A stretch of DNA of 64,000 nt from Pseudogymnoascus destructans. Its lineage: Eukaryota > Ascomycota > Leotiomycetes > Thelebolales > Thelebolaceae. A program made the translations under genes and the position numbers. Position 1 is the first letter of the stretch. Each line of letters starts with the position of its first letter. Positions 20,821-32,487 of the stretch are shown in pieces. Location: NCBI RefSeq assembly GCF_001641265.1, contig NW_020167542.1, forward strand, positions 372,001-436,000, given 5' to 3'. The notes under the pieces were generated by a model that had not been told where the DNA came from, searched no databases, and saw only the letters and a program-made list of their open reading frames with translations.

Positions 20821-20939
20821 AGGTTCTCATCCCTGGTTAGGTTCTCATTCCTGGTTAGGTTCTCATCCCTGGTTAGGTTCTCATTCCTGGTTAGGTTCTC
20901 ATCCCTGGTTAGGTTCTCATCCCTGGTTGTTAGGTTCTC
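20821..20939. repeat. 18-bp minisatellite, six to seven copies
   Basis: Unit AGGTTCTCATCCCTGGTT alternating with a one-base variant (ATTCCT). The last copy is preceded by an inserted GTT. Confidence 0.9.
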
Positions 20940-23900
20940 CATGCGCCATCCACCAATTTCATTCATTTGAGTACACATCCGTACTCAACCCTGCTCCACA
21001 ACGAGCGGAGTTTACATGTGTCTCATCGAACTACCACCACACACCACTCCTAAGATAACAATATAACAATATAACACATGTGTGCCCCAGCCCGCTATGT
21101 ATGTGATGATGTGCATCCCTCGCACATACTCTTCAGCGCCTCACGCAATGCTTCAGGCCACTTCGTCTCAAGCCCCTACTACGGCAGTGTGCAGCCGTTC
21201 AATCCGTACATGCCCTTCGCGCCTGCTGCGGTGCCACCACGCGACGTCGCTGATCGGCTTCTAGGTCGGCAGAGAGTCATGGTATCGACATGACCCATGG
21301 TGTACCTTCATCCATCATCCACCCATCCATCCATCCCTAGATAGATATCTGTACGCGGCTGGGCGTGGCATCTGTCGGTGACCACGCAGATCTAGCCGGA
21401 AAGTGAAGCACAGGCCGCGAAACGACTGCACGTCGGCGGTGGAAACGTCGATGTAGTAGGGCCGTGTATGTAATTGCCCGTCGTTGGACGCGGAGGCGCT
21501 AGAGATGGGTAAACACCGCCCAGCGTCGCGGCCGCCAACGGCAGGAGGCAGGGCAGGAGACAAGCAACTGTCCCCCTCGGTTACCCAATCTCGGTCCACA
21601 TCCTTCCATCATCTCGCCAGCCCGCCTGAGCGCATGGTCCGTTTCGAAAAGGAGGCCTCGTACATTAGCTGAAGATGACATTTCCCAGTTCAGCGGAAGT
21701 CGACCGACGTGGGAACGGATGGTGGTGCGACGAATCGCATCGGTCTATATCCTCGCAGCGATGTGAGAGAGCTCCGCCCATCCCTCTCCGTCGGTCCTTC
21801 TCTCTGCGGCAGGCGGATATCACTCCAATTCACGCTCGTTATGCACAATACTGATAGTACGGTCATCCTCGCACAGCCCGTCCGTCCGTCCGCCGTCGCA
21901 CCCATCCATCCATAACCAACCCGAGCAACAAAGATGCGGAATGCGGAATCTGATGCATGTAAACCACACAACCTTTTCCTCCTGTCTCGCTCCTCCTGTC
22001 GCTCCTCCTGTCTCGCTTTGTCTCGCTTTGTCTCGCTCCTCCTGACTTTCATACAACCACACCCATCCTCCCGCTCTTCAAATTGGAAACTCCCGTCTCC
22101 TAACCGGCGACCACCACCGCGGTCCCCACACCATGGCCCAGCACGGCGGCAAGGACATGGGAGAGGCCCCGCCCACATGGTGGCGTGTATGTACATTCTA
22201 GCGCCCTGGCCATTCCTCCATCCCCATCGCTCCTCCACTCCATGCCCTACCCCTTCCCTTCTCTTTGCCCCTCTTTCGCCGAAAAAGCGCTTTGGCACAA
22301 AATGGGATTGTGCTGAGATTTTTTTTCGCCACCGAGCCCCGCTCAACATGTGGATGGTGGAGATGCGGGTGGGCGTGGTGCTTTACTATGGGTATGGATA
22401 CCTTGCATACGTAGGAGGGATGGGATGGGATGTTGCATCCATACTGGGGAGGCGGAGGATTTGAAATCCCCGTTCGAGTAAGGAGGGGGAGAGGTTAGTC
22501 AGGTCCCTTTCTTGGCGGCTGGCTGGATGGCTGGATGGGCTTCTCACTCTCCACTGCCAAGTATCCGGTAAATAGATCCGAGCGGATGCTGGCGTTTTGC
22601 AGGTCTATCGATATCCGCCCAGTACTGTGCCCGCCGTGATGTGATGTGAGCTGCACCGGTGTCTTCACATAAGTTCCAAGTTAATCATCCGCGCTGGCCA
22701 ATATCAACTCACCACCCTTCGCTGGCCAGGAAACCTGTCTCCAAGTTCCTGCTCGGAAATGGTAATTCGTGCCGCCGATCGCCGACGGCTGGTGTCTCAG
22801 ACATTCATCACATCACATCGAACCGCTTATCCCATTGCGGCAACCGCTGCCTGCCTGCCCTTCAAATAAAGCGCCTGGAAAGGGCGCGAGGCCGATGAAG
22901 GGGACCATGCACTGCATCTATGCATACGTACATGATCGAGATAATGCGTTCCTTGGGTAAAAAGGGCCATGAGAATCCCTGTCTTTGTTTGTCCCCCGCC
23001 GAACTCGCCCAGGGGGGGGGGTCAAAAAACAGGATTGACATGTTATTTGGTACAGTATGTACAGGGCCCTTTTTTTTATGGAACTTTGAGCAGGCATCTG
23101 GGGCAGGCATTGTTGGGATTTTGTTGGCGTGGAGGGATCGTCATGAAGGTTTTCGTGCGACGTGTTGGAAGCGGGTTTCAAAGGCCCAAGGGGGACCACC
23201 TGGGCTGCGAGCTACTCTAACTTACTCTATTGTAGGAATCTCCCCGCGTCCCATGTGATGGCTACGGAGCGGCTACTGCATGAATGCAGGAATGCGAACA
23301 AGCAGCTACTTGGACATGGTGAAAAGCTCATCACACCATGAACCTCGGTCGTGTGCGCGTTTGAGTCTCGGAGGGGCAGAAACGGGTCTTAATCATTTTG
23401 AACATTCCACCCGTTCTTTCCTGTAACTTACAGTAATGGAGTGCGGCGGACCACCGGTGCTGCGCCGCACATATAGTAAAGGTGAAACACTACAGTACGG
23501 AGTACAGGTGTGAATGAATAGTGGAGCATTGTAAAGTAAGGGAGAGCTGGTCGAGCTGGCCATCGTTGTTCCCGAACCCAGCCAAAGGGTTGCCGCATGG
23601 CTATGTATGGGTCGCTGCTTGCGACCCATACATAGGCTGCTTATTATATCATACGTACTCCGTACATAATCATATAATCATACTATCAATAGCTGGGACC
23701 CATGCCGTGCAACAAAACAGTAGTACAGTGGTAGGAGTTACCCAGCTGGCTAGTGAGACTTTGCCCTTGCGCCGCAGGCTACAGTTTGTCAGTTTCAGTA
23801 GTGGTAGGTAGTAGTAGTGTGTTGGTGGTAGTGCAGAGTCAAGGAATGCGATGGGCTCGTTGCAAATCCCCAGACGCTTCGTGTTTGGCTGGATGCGCCA

Positions 23901-24392
23901 GCAAATCGGTCTAACAGATTACCACTGTATCAAATAGCAGCGGCGGCAGATCATGGCGACGCGCCCAGAGAGCAGACATGTGGAGGCGCACATGTATGTC
24001 CACGTCATGGTTCAATGTTCAGTGGCATCTGAGCCATCGGATCTGATTATCGTCAAACCACCACCCCACATCTCGCACAGTATGTGTTGGAAGTAAGTCA
24101 TGTTCAGCTGAGCTGGAGGGGCAAAAATGCGGCCCTCACCGCCTACCCCAAAACCGACCAGGCCCCGGCCGGCGGTGACTGGCATCTCTGCCTGCATTGC
24201 ATGACCGCCTAAATGCTGCATTTCTGACTCTCGCGGTTTCGCAAACCACGAAACGGTGGCTGGCTAAGGTACCGAGTACGCAGTTCACGACTTGCACTTG
24301 CTGCAGGATGCTGCATCGAGGCTAAAAAGAAGCACAGTTCCTGCACCACTCATCGGTTTGCGCCTCTTTCGAGGGGGGACGGAGGGGGGAAC
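20940..24392. other. Gene-poor interval, no supported gene
   Basis: Several open frames of 60-220 codons occur on both strands but show no domain, no codon coherence and no splice logic. The region holds a Cys-box-like CTCGCTCCTCCTGT repeat at 21988-22048, homopolymer runs (22319-22327 T, 23014-23022 G, 23070-23078 T), and TACGGAGTA/TACTCCGTA motifs at 23496 and 23656. A non-coding transcript or a remote regulatory region for the flanking genes cannot be excluded. Confidence 0.5.
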
Positions 24393-24432
24393 GCGGGCTG
24401 ACGACGCTGACGACGCTGACGACGCTGACGGC
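24393..24432. repeat. 9-bp GACGACGCT array
   Basis: Four tandem units in a short GC-rich stretch. Confidence 0.8.
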
Positions 24433-24960
24433 GGCATCATCGGTGCAATCTGACTTGTTTCTCGTTTCTCGGCGAGGGCTGGGTGGCGCAACCGCTGGCG
24501 CTGGGATTTCTTCGTGTGTCTGCAGTTTGGTGGTGCTTACGTCGTGCGGAAGATGGGGATTACTCCACGAACCCAGATATATCCATCCACATGTACTCTG
24601 CCGTATCGTTACCCCCTTTACACCTTACACCTTCCCCAACCATACCACACCGAGGCTTACTGAGTCTGGAATGTGGGGTGAGCTTCGTCCCACCACCCCT
24701 CCATCTCCGGCTGTAGAAAAACCATGCAGGTCATTCTCATCATACCCCGAGATTTCGTGAACGGCTCGGCCCCGAGTTCTTTTTTCTTTTCTTTCCCCCC
24801 TGCTCCTTTTTTTCCCTTGGTGCTTGTGGGGCTTGTGGGAGCACGGGCTGGACCAAACTTAGAGCACAGCGCCACGATCGCCATAAATGGAGATTACTGT
24901 ACGCTTCAGGACAAGGACACGGGTCTCGGCGGTGGTGGTTGGAGCGCCCGCCAGCCCGGC

Positions 24961-25005
24961 CAGCCAGCCAGCGACCAGCCAGCCAGCGACCAGCCAGCCA
25001 GCGAA
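24961..25005. repeat. 15-bp CAGCCAGCCAGCGAC array, three copies
   Basis: Three exact or near-exact units, themselves made of CCAG tetramers. Confidence 0.85.
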
Positions 25006-25498
25006 CAAACTTCCCAGCCGCCCAACGCGCTATTGCCTATGGTGGCTTGTGATGAGCGAGAGGAATGAATGTGTGAGCGCCAGAGCCAACGCCAGCGCCA
25101 GCAGGCTTAGGACCAAGGATATTATTATAACATGCAAGGAGATGCAACGATGCATGCATGCATTACTCCGTATAATACTCCGTACGTTCCCCACTGCTCG
25201 TTCGTGCAACCCACCTTTGGACAACACCCTTGCTTGCTGCGGCTTGTGTGGTGCTGGGCATGAAACCTCCATGTCCATCGTAAATATCCCAGGAGTTGTT
25301 ATGGCACTCACTCTCCCTTCCCTTCCTGTACACCACCGCCGCCCCGCTAGGTTGCTGAAGCCGTCCGTCTCCATTCATGCGATCGCTGTTCGTTGTTTGA
25401 CACTATGGATGGTGTACAGTCACCTAACTTACCCCGCCGTTCGTACTTGTATCACTATACAGGTCAGACAGGAGAGTAGCAGTACAGTACTTCGTACA

Positions 25499-25660
25499 GG
25501 GCGAGTACCACGGTCCTCCTTCTTCCCTATTCCCTCTTCCCTCCAGGGCGACTACCACGGTCCTCCCTCTTCCCTTCCCTCTTCCCTCTTCCCTCTTCCC
25601 TCTTCCCTTCCCTCTTCCCTCTTCCCTCTTCCCTTTCCCTCTTCCCTCTTCCCTCCCTTG
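25499..25660. repeat. Polypyrimidine TTCCCTC array with a 47-bp duplication
   Basis: A 47-bp segment beginning GGGCGAGTACCACGGTCCTC is repeated in tandem with few changes (25499 and 25546). It then runs into about 100 bases of TTCCCTC/TTCCC units. Pure pyrimidine tracts of this size can form triplex DNA and act as promoter CT-boxes. Confidence 0.85.
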
Positions 25661-26383
25661 TAATATGATGTGCAATGATGTGCATCACCCGGCCAGACCA
25701 GCCAGACAAAAGACCAGCAGTTTCGTGTTTGGTTTGTGCGAGTCAGCGACTGAGAGACTGGGCGAGGTTTTCCTTGGTATTGCCTATAGTACGCGTCTCC
25801 TGCTTCTGGATCTCGTATTTGACGGTCGACCGGTCTCGGAAGACAAAGAGCAGGAAGGGTGTCTTCGTTGTGAACTGCCACATCTGTCCAACATCCGACG
25901 TGGTTGTGGCTTTGGTTGGTACTTCTGTGGCTTTGCCATGGCTTTATTTATCGCTGTGGCGGGGTTGTTTATCAGGCGGGGAGCTCTGGCATTCTCAGCC
26001 TTGCGGGTTGTGACCTCGCTATTGGCTAGTGGCTTGGGACGCCTCGAATGCCACCCGACGATCTGATATTGAATTTTGAAGCTTCAAGATCTGGGAGTAG
26101 GTGAGTGAGGTAAACTCTGTGCGTGAACTCCCTTTGTATGTTTAGTGACTTGTAGATAGCTTCAAGAATGCCCATTCCTGCTTCCTTTATTCCTCCCTGA
26201 CCAGGAATTCGCTAAGAGCGGGATATTCGTGCAAGGCTTTCCTTTCAGTGCAGGGTGCTGCGTCATCAGAGCGCAACATATATATATCAGCAATTATACC
26301 AGCAAAAAAGAGCTGAAGGAGCAACTCCCCTCGGATATCGAATTGCCCCATTGCAGAATGTGCGCGTGCTGCCCGTAGCCATC
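25661..26383. other. Promoter-side flank of UTR1, no gene seen
   Basis: Open frames here have no recognisable content. The interval ends at the proposed UTR1 start codon. Confidence 0.5.
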
Positions 26384-28384
26384 ATGTCCAACGCTGAGAT
26401 CCCTCGTCGCGATGCCCGAGGGCGAGCCACGGGGCATTTACATCCAGCGCACAGCGAGGAGGTGAGCGCGTCTTTGTTCTGTTCTAGCAATACTCCTGCA
26501 GCTTGGAGTGTATCCTGCTGTATGGAGCTGCCTATCAATTAACAGCCCAGCTAACACTACCTACAGCTCCACTACTCCAGTGACGACGACTCCCAGCACC
26601 CACTCGAGGTTCGCAATTCCCCATCATGCCCCCATAAACAGGCGCATCAAGTCTAACAAAGGATCCGCAACAGGTAGTCTTCAATGGAGAGAAAATGCAC
26701 CGCCGCAAATCCTCCCTCGTCGCCAGCGACCCCCAACTCCACAGGCGCACCGCATGCTTCGTGCACGCCCTCCTCGACGACCAACACGACGACGAGCACC
26801 ACCACAACGGCCACCTGGACGGCATCGCCGAGGCCACGCCTCCCAATCAGCCACAGGAGCCGAAGCAGGAAGGCGACGAGGAGATAGTCGATCCCAAGCT
26901 TGTTCCTCCCCAGGTAGAGCTTCACGAACCTAGTCCGACACCTCCGAGCGTCTCGTCGCCAGGGACGCACACCCCCGGCCAGCCCGACGAGCAGCTCTGG
27001 AAGACGACGCAGTCGCGGCCTTCGATATGCGAGAACATAGCCGTGGATGCGAAAACAGCAGATGCCAAGGCGGCGGAGCTGTTGGCGGACGCGGTGTCGC
27101 ATTCGCGGCTGCTGACGAAGAAGCAGTTGAGCGATATGGCGTGGGGGGTGCGGGAGCTGAGTAAGAGGCTTGGGAGCGTGAATCTCAAGTTTAAGGTGAA
27201 GAGCGTGTTTATACTTACGAAGGCGCATGATGAGTCGTTGGTGGGGAATACGAGGGAATTGGCGAGGTGGCTGTTGAGTAAGGATAGGGAGGTCGAGTAT
27301 GTGGTGTATGTGGAGGATCGGTTGCGGGGGAATAAGAATTTTGGGGCTGATACGCTGGGGGAGGAGCTGGATGAGGCGGGTGGGATGAGGGCGCCGAAGC
27401 CTAGTCGGTTGAGGTATTGGACTGAGGAGATGTGTCGGTCGCGGCCGCAGACGTTCGACTTCATCATCACGCTTGGAGGGGACGGTACGGTCTTATACGC
27501 GAGCTGGTTATTCCAGCGTATCGTCCCGCCGGTCCTGAGTTTTGCGCTCGGAAGCTTAGGGTTCCTGACGAAATTCGACTTTGACGATTTCAAGGGGACG
27601 CTGACTACGGCGTTTGGAGATGGCATCAAGGTGTCGCTGCGGCTACGGTTCGAAGTCACAGTCATGAGACGCCAGAAGGGGAAGAAGAGGTTAATTCGAC
27701 ATGATAGTGACGACACGACCGAGGTTGTAGCTGCAGACGGGGATGATGATGAGGATTTCTCCCATCGTGACCTCGTAGAGGAGCTAGTCGGCGAGGAGAA
27801 GGATGACGAGAGGGCACACAGACCAGATGGGACCTACGAAATCCTCAACGACATCGTCGTCGACCGCGGCCCCAACCCAAGTAAGCCCCCCCCCCCAAAA
27901 AAAACATTTCCCCTCCCAATCAACCAAGCTAACCCCCACCACAGCCATGTCCTCCGTCGAGCTCTTCGGCGACGACGAGCACCTAACCTCCATCCAAGCC
28001 GATGGCGTCTGCGTCGCCACCCCCACCGGCAGCACAGCCTACAACCTCGCCGCCGGCGGCTCCCTCTGCCACCCCGAGAACCCCGTCATCCTGCTCACCG
28101 CCATCTGCGCACACACCCTCTCCTTCCGTCCCATCATCCTCCCAGACACGATCGTGCTGCGCGTCGGGGTGCCGTTTGACGCGCGGACGACGAGCTGGGC
28201 GAGCTTTGATGGCAGAGAGAGGGTGGAGCTGAGGGCGGGGGATTATGTCACGGTTAGTGCGAGTCGGTACCCGTTTGCGAATGTGATGCCTAGTGGGAAG
28301 AGGAGCGAGGATTGGATTAATAGTATTAGGGCGAAGTTGGGGTGGAATACGAGGACGAGGCAGAAGGCGTTTGATAAGAAGTGA
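26384..28384 (+). CDS. UTR1: NAD kinase (Utr1 type)
   Basis: CDS join(26384..26461,26567..26608,26674..27880,27945..28384), 588 aa. The two small 5' exons are inferred from GT-AG sites with CTAAC branch points and give an N terminus MSNAEIPRRDARGRATGHLH. A shorter protein could start at ATG 26695. The catalytic core has the NAD kinase signatures FIITLGGDGTVLYASW, the FALGSLGFLTKFDFDDF strand, an acidic insert, LNDIVVDRGPNP and the Gly-rich VATPTGSTAYNLAAGGSL, split by the last intron just after GPNPT. It phosphorylates NAD+ (and often NADH) with ATP, making NADP(H) in the cytosol. Base skew swings repeatedly inside the gene (C-rich, G-rich, C-rich, G-rich). Confidence 0.95.
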
Positions 28385-29090
28385 AGAGGGGGATTATGGG
28401 GGGGGTAGATATGGGGGGTATGGGAGGATATATTTCGGGGGGGGGTTGTGGTGAAGCGCTTTGGGTTTTATGTGTAGCGTGATAAGAAATTTAGGATGTG
28501 TTTTCTTATTTGTAAGGGGTAATAAAATATCAGAGCAGTTGATAAATATTTATTGTTTCTTTACTGAAACCGCCAGGAAATATGAAGGGCTATAAAATAT
28601 ACAAAATACAACTAATATTTGTAATATATTATTTGATACATAAAAAGGTAAATAAACCAAGACACGCCATTACACCAAGCATATATTCCCCCCTCCTCCT
28701 CCCCCTCCTCCTCCCCTTCGTCTCAAGACTCAAATGCTGCCCATTGATATAGCAATCAATTCTCGTACCCACATCCCTCAGCGGAACATGCAATCGCCCT
28801 GGCATCATCTCCCCAAACCCATCAACCTCCAAGAACAGCACTGCCCCTTCCTCACACGCCTCCCTACCAGCCACCACAACCAGGTAACAATTATTCTTCT
28901 CCTCCCCCGGATCGCAGGGTTAGCACAAATAATCATAATAATCACGAGTATTGTGCACCGGCGCCGTAGGTGCCGGTTTGCGACTCTGCCTGCCGTAAGT
29001 GGTCATGTGATTTGGCGTTACATCACGTGATCTACGACACGTAACCCCTCCACAGTTCCACTTTCCTATAAGTTAACAACAACGGTGAAG
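28385..29090. other. Intergenic with G-runs and AT-rich 3' flank
   Basis: The UTR1 3' flank holds G-runs (28399-28446). An AT-rich stretch (28480-28670) and a C/T-rich stretch (28686-28720) follow. No gene is supported. Confidence 0.5.
29023..29030. promoter_or_regulatory. TCACGTGA palindrome (bHLH/CDEI-type site)
   Basis: An 8-bp perfect E-box palindrome 61 bp upstream of the ATG at 29091. Cbf1-like bHLH factors bind this motif in fungi. Function here is inference. Confidence 0.4.
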
Positions 29091-30385
29091 ATGTCCGCCC
29101 CCGCCCCCACCACTGAGGCTTCTGGCCTCAATGAGGCTTCTCGTGGTAAGTAAACCCCTTTCCTTTTGTTATTTGAATTGATTACTGTATGCTAACTTGT
29201 GAATAGAAGAAGAAGCTCCTGCTTCCCGCTCCCGCTACCACGACCACCACCACGATGACCCCGACCCTGACTCCGACGACTCTGAATCTGCCTAAGGCTG
29301 GCGCTGCACCAACAGCCAACGGTAAGTCCTTCCCCCCTCCGATTGATAGATTGATACTAACGACTGGATAGATGAGCCTACGGGCGCCTCTCCGCCGGCC
29401 CTGACCTCCCCCGCAACCTCCAACACGGCCGCGTCTGTGCCTCCTGGCCCTGTGCGTGCCTCCTCAGCGATCGAATGCGGTGGGCCCGTCCCCCGCGACG
29501 CCCGCATGCCCGGCTACGGCCATAAGTAAGTAACACCATTCCCCCGTCCGTAAACCGTCTGTAAACCGTGTAGATTGATACTAACAGTAAGTATAGGTCG
29601 CCCGCAGGGCCTGGTGCTCGACTCCCTGACTCCCAGCCAGCAGATGGCACTGCAGCTGCTGCGCTCTGCCCTCCTAGAGGAACCCCGTCGCTCCCGCGCC
29701 CTCGCAGCTGTCCTCGCCCTCCCTGACGCCCGCCACTTGGAATTTCGCGCCCTCGACTCCTCCGACCCGCCGAACCTCGTGAGGATGCAGAACCTCGAGG
29801 CGGCCGTAGGGTTTATAGTTGGCGAGCTTGTCCACGGCCATGTACCGACTGCGCGGCCGGATACGGCCAGTTTGCGGGGTGTGTCTGGGTGGAGGGACTC
29901 CTCCATGAGAGCTGCACCAACTGCCACTTCGGTGGCGAAGGCGCGCGCTGCTCGCTCCGTGGTAAGTTTTCTCTCTCCCTCTTGTTTTGGTTTCTGTACT
30001 AACATGGATGGAGTAGCTTCTGCGGTCCCATCGGCGCCCGGTACGGGTAGTCCTTCGGGACGTTTCACTAAGTCCCCTCCCTCCCTTGTTGTTTGCGGTC
30101 CGTAACTAACTTGTAGAAGGTCTACGTGCTCGGCGCCCTGCTGCGTCAGCCGCCTCATGCGCCACCGAGGCGCTTACGGGTGGGGTGGGCCGTGGCCTAA
30201 AGCGGCCCCCCAGCTGAAAGATCCGCGCCCGTCCCGCCATGCCCGAACGTCGTCACCCGCTCGCGCTGCTGCCTCCCGCGCGCCTCCCACCCGCCGCCCC
30301 GATGACCCCTGCTATGTTGGGAATGAGGAGCACCCCACCCACACCCTCCATGCCTGGATCGATCGTTTCCGGGCTGCAAGCCCGG
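29091..30385 (+). pseudogene. Multi-exon gene of unknown family, apparently broken and cut by an LTR
   Basis: Several strong introns are visible: 29146-29206, 29322-29371, 29526-29596 and 29962-30016, each GTAAGT..CTAAC..TAG. Exon 1 starts MSAPAPTTEASGLNEASR and continues EEEAPASRSRYHDHHHDDPD to an in-frame TAA at 29294. The best coding segment (about 29600-29961) reads LTPSQQMALQLLRSALLEEP, then EFRALDSSDPPNLVRMQNLE. It cannot be reached in frame from the upstream exons. A last open piece contains PCYVGNEEHPTHTLHAWIDR and ends where the LTR at 30386 begins. I do not recognise the family. It may be a decayed gene, a gene with splicing I misplaced, or cargo of a mobile element. Confidence 0.45.
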
Positions 30386-30833
30386 TGTAATGGTGGGTGC
30401 ACCAGATGTGAGAATCTAGCCACCCAAGGAAGGGATGATTTTACTAAGACAACACACTGTCTTGGGAAAAAGAGCCAAAGGGTCATAGCTTAGACTATTC
30501 CACAACGTAGCAATCAGGTGTATGATGTAGTGGAGTGGTTTAGACAAGTTGTAACAAATGTTGAGTCTGAGAACTCAGGGATAAGTCAGAGGTTAGCACC
30601 TCACTGACTTTTCAAAAACAAGAAGTAACAAGATCAATGCTTGGAAGCTTGGAAAAGACGTGGAAGTATGTGATAGTCGATTTACTGTATTGTCTGCTTG
30701 CCCTTTCTTAAGGAAAGGGCAATCCTATTTATGCTACAGGAGTGTAGTTCTCTCATTTTCCAAGACTTTCCATGACTAACCAGGCTTGGTAACTGTAGTC
30801 GATGTAAGAGAATCCCATAGAACCATCTCCTAG
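30386..30833 (+). mobile_element. LTR family 1, copy A, 3'-truncated
   Basis: Begins TGTAATGGTGGGTGCACC and matches the first about 448 bp of the full LTR at 33824-34748 with few changes. It stops abruptly at CTCCTAG where copy B begins in the opposite orientation. Confidence 0.9.
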
Positions 30834-31759
30834 TGTCATACTGACATTCGTTGCACTCAGTTTGCTATCAAACTCAAGAGCAAACTTGGAAATCTCCTCC
30901 TCAAACCTACAAGTCACTATACATATTTTGGCTTATCACACCAACAACAAGAGCAATACTACTCAACGATTGCTACAACCATCTATGATTCATTACACGT
31001 CATCGCTCCTTAGTTACTGGGCCGATATTACCACATAGCATATCTCTACAACCCTCTATGATTCATTACATGACATCACTCATATTACCACATGACATAT
31101 CTCTACCAACTAGAGGCCTAGGAGCATGAACGATAGCTCTAAAAGCTCCTACGAACCTCTATGATTCATTACATGTCATCGCTCTTTAGTTACCCACAAG
31201 ATTGGTTAAGTTATGACATAATTTGTCTGTGACATAATTTGTCTATGACATAATTTGTCTATAGGGGTACTCTGACCTTGGACCTCCTTTTACTTCCTAT
31301 AGGCTACGAACCTAAGAGATGGTTCTATGGGATTCTCTTACATCGACTACAGTTACCAAGCCTGGTAAGTCATGGAAAGTCTTGGAAAATGAGAGAACTA
31401 CATTCCTTTAGCATAAATAGGATTGCCCTTTCCTTAAGAAAGGGCAAGCAGACAATACAGTAAATCGACTATCACATACTTCCACATCTTTTCCAAGCTT
31501 CCAAGCATTGATCTTGTTACTCCTTGTTTCTGAAAAGTCAGCGAGGTGTTAACCCCTGACTTACCCCTGAGTTCCCAGACTCAACATTTGTTGCAACTTG
31601 TCTGAACCACTTCACTACATCACACACCTGATTGCTGGGTTGTGGAATAGTCTAAGCTACGACCCTTTGGCTCTGTTTTCTAAGACAGTGTGTTGTCTTA
31701 GTAAATTCATCCCTTCCTTGGGTGGCTAGATTCTCACATCTGGTGCACCCACCATTACA
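30834..31759 (-). mobile_element. LTR family 1, copy B, full length, inverted
   Basis: On the plus strand it runs TGTCATACTGACATTCG .. CACCCACCATTACA, the exact reverse complement of the solo LTR ends, about 926 bp. The left flank is copy A and the right flank is gypsy integrase sequence. No matching 5-bp target duplication is present, so one flank has been replaced by recombination or deletion. Internal motifs include three tandem GACATAATTTGTCTAT units. Confidence 0.92.
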
Positions 31760-32408
31760 AGATGCAACCAAGACAAGTGCGTTTTTTGCGAACAAGGGCT
31801 ATGAACCAAGAATGAGCTTCGATACAGAGCAGCAATCATATCACGAAGCCAAACAAGAGCACAAGAACATAGCTCAGACCATGGCAAAGGTTTGGGAGTT
31901 TCTGCAGGATGAAATCACGCTCTCGCAAGCAAAAATGGAACATTTCGCGAACAAGAAAAGGAAACCTGCACCACGCTATCAAGTGGGAGACAGAGTATGG
32001 CTTTCAACTCGAAATATAAAGACACAGAGGCCATCAAAGAAGCTAGACCACAAGCAAGTGGGACCTTTTGAAATTCTAGAGCGAATTGGGCAAGTTGCAT
32101 ATCGGCTCAAACTTCCAAACAGCATGAAGATTCATCCAGTATTTCATGCCAATCTATTAAGACTTGACTCGAATGATGCAATCGAAGGGCAGCAACAGGA
32201 GCCAGAGCCTCCAGTCATTGTCAATGGCGAAGAGGAGTGGGAAGTGGATGAAATCCTCGACTCAAAAGTTATTCGAAAGAAGCTTTTCTACAAGGCAGCT
32301 TGGAAGAACTATCCACCGGATGAGACATGGTATACTGCAGAGAGCTTTGAAAATTCTCCAGAAGTTACCCAAGCATATCACAGAAAATACCCTCAGAAAC
32401 CAAAATGA
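31760..32408 (+). pseudogene. Ty3/gypsy (chromovirus) pol 3' end: integrase C terminus and chromodomain
   Basis: Truncated open frame of about 215 codons ending at TGA 32406-32408. The left end is cut by LTR copy B. It starts within the integrase core (SAFFANKGYEPRMSFD) and continues through the GPY-type module (YQVGDRVWLSTRNIKTQRPS, VGPFEILERIGQVAYRLKLP, IHPVFHANLL). It ends in a chromodomain (EEEWEVDEILDSKVIRKKLF, AAWKNYPPDETWYTAESF). No stop codons interrupt it, so RIP mutation has been light. A G-rich polypurine tract (32472-32487) and an LTR follow, as expected for the 3' end of such elements. Confidence 0.93.
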
Positions 32409-32487
32409 GAGCTGGAGACAATTGTTTTTTTTTTAAAAAATGGGATTTCTTGATCAGGAGATCAACTCTGGAGTAGGGGGGGGGTAG

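Noticed and set aside
20821..20939. Telomere-like TTAGG content in the 18-bp repeat
   Set aside because: TTAGG is only part of an 18-bp unit; there is no TTAGGG array and flanks are ordinary internal genes.
21690..22464. Overlapping long open frames on both strands (219 and 176 codons)
   Set aside because: Pyrimidine-rich, low-complexity translations, no domain, both strands open at once; looks like stop-poor composition and not a gene.
24887..25709. Open frame of 258 codons on plus and several on minus through the TTCCCTC array
   Set aside because: Most of the length translates tandem repeats (SSLFPLPSS or KREEGRGK), which keeps frames open by periodicity.
25665..26066. Possible membrane protein (133 codons) upstream of UTR1
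   Set aside because: Hydrophobic stretch only; frame starts in repeat sequence, no homologue recalled, overlaps another equally open frame.
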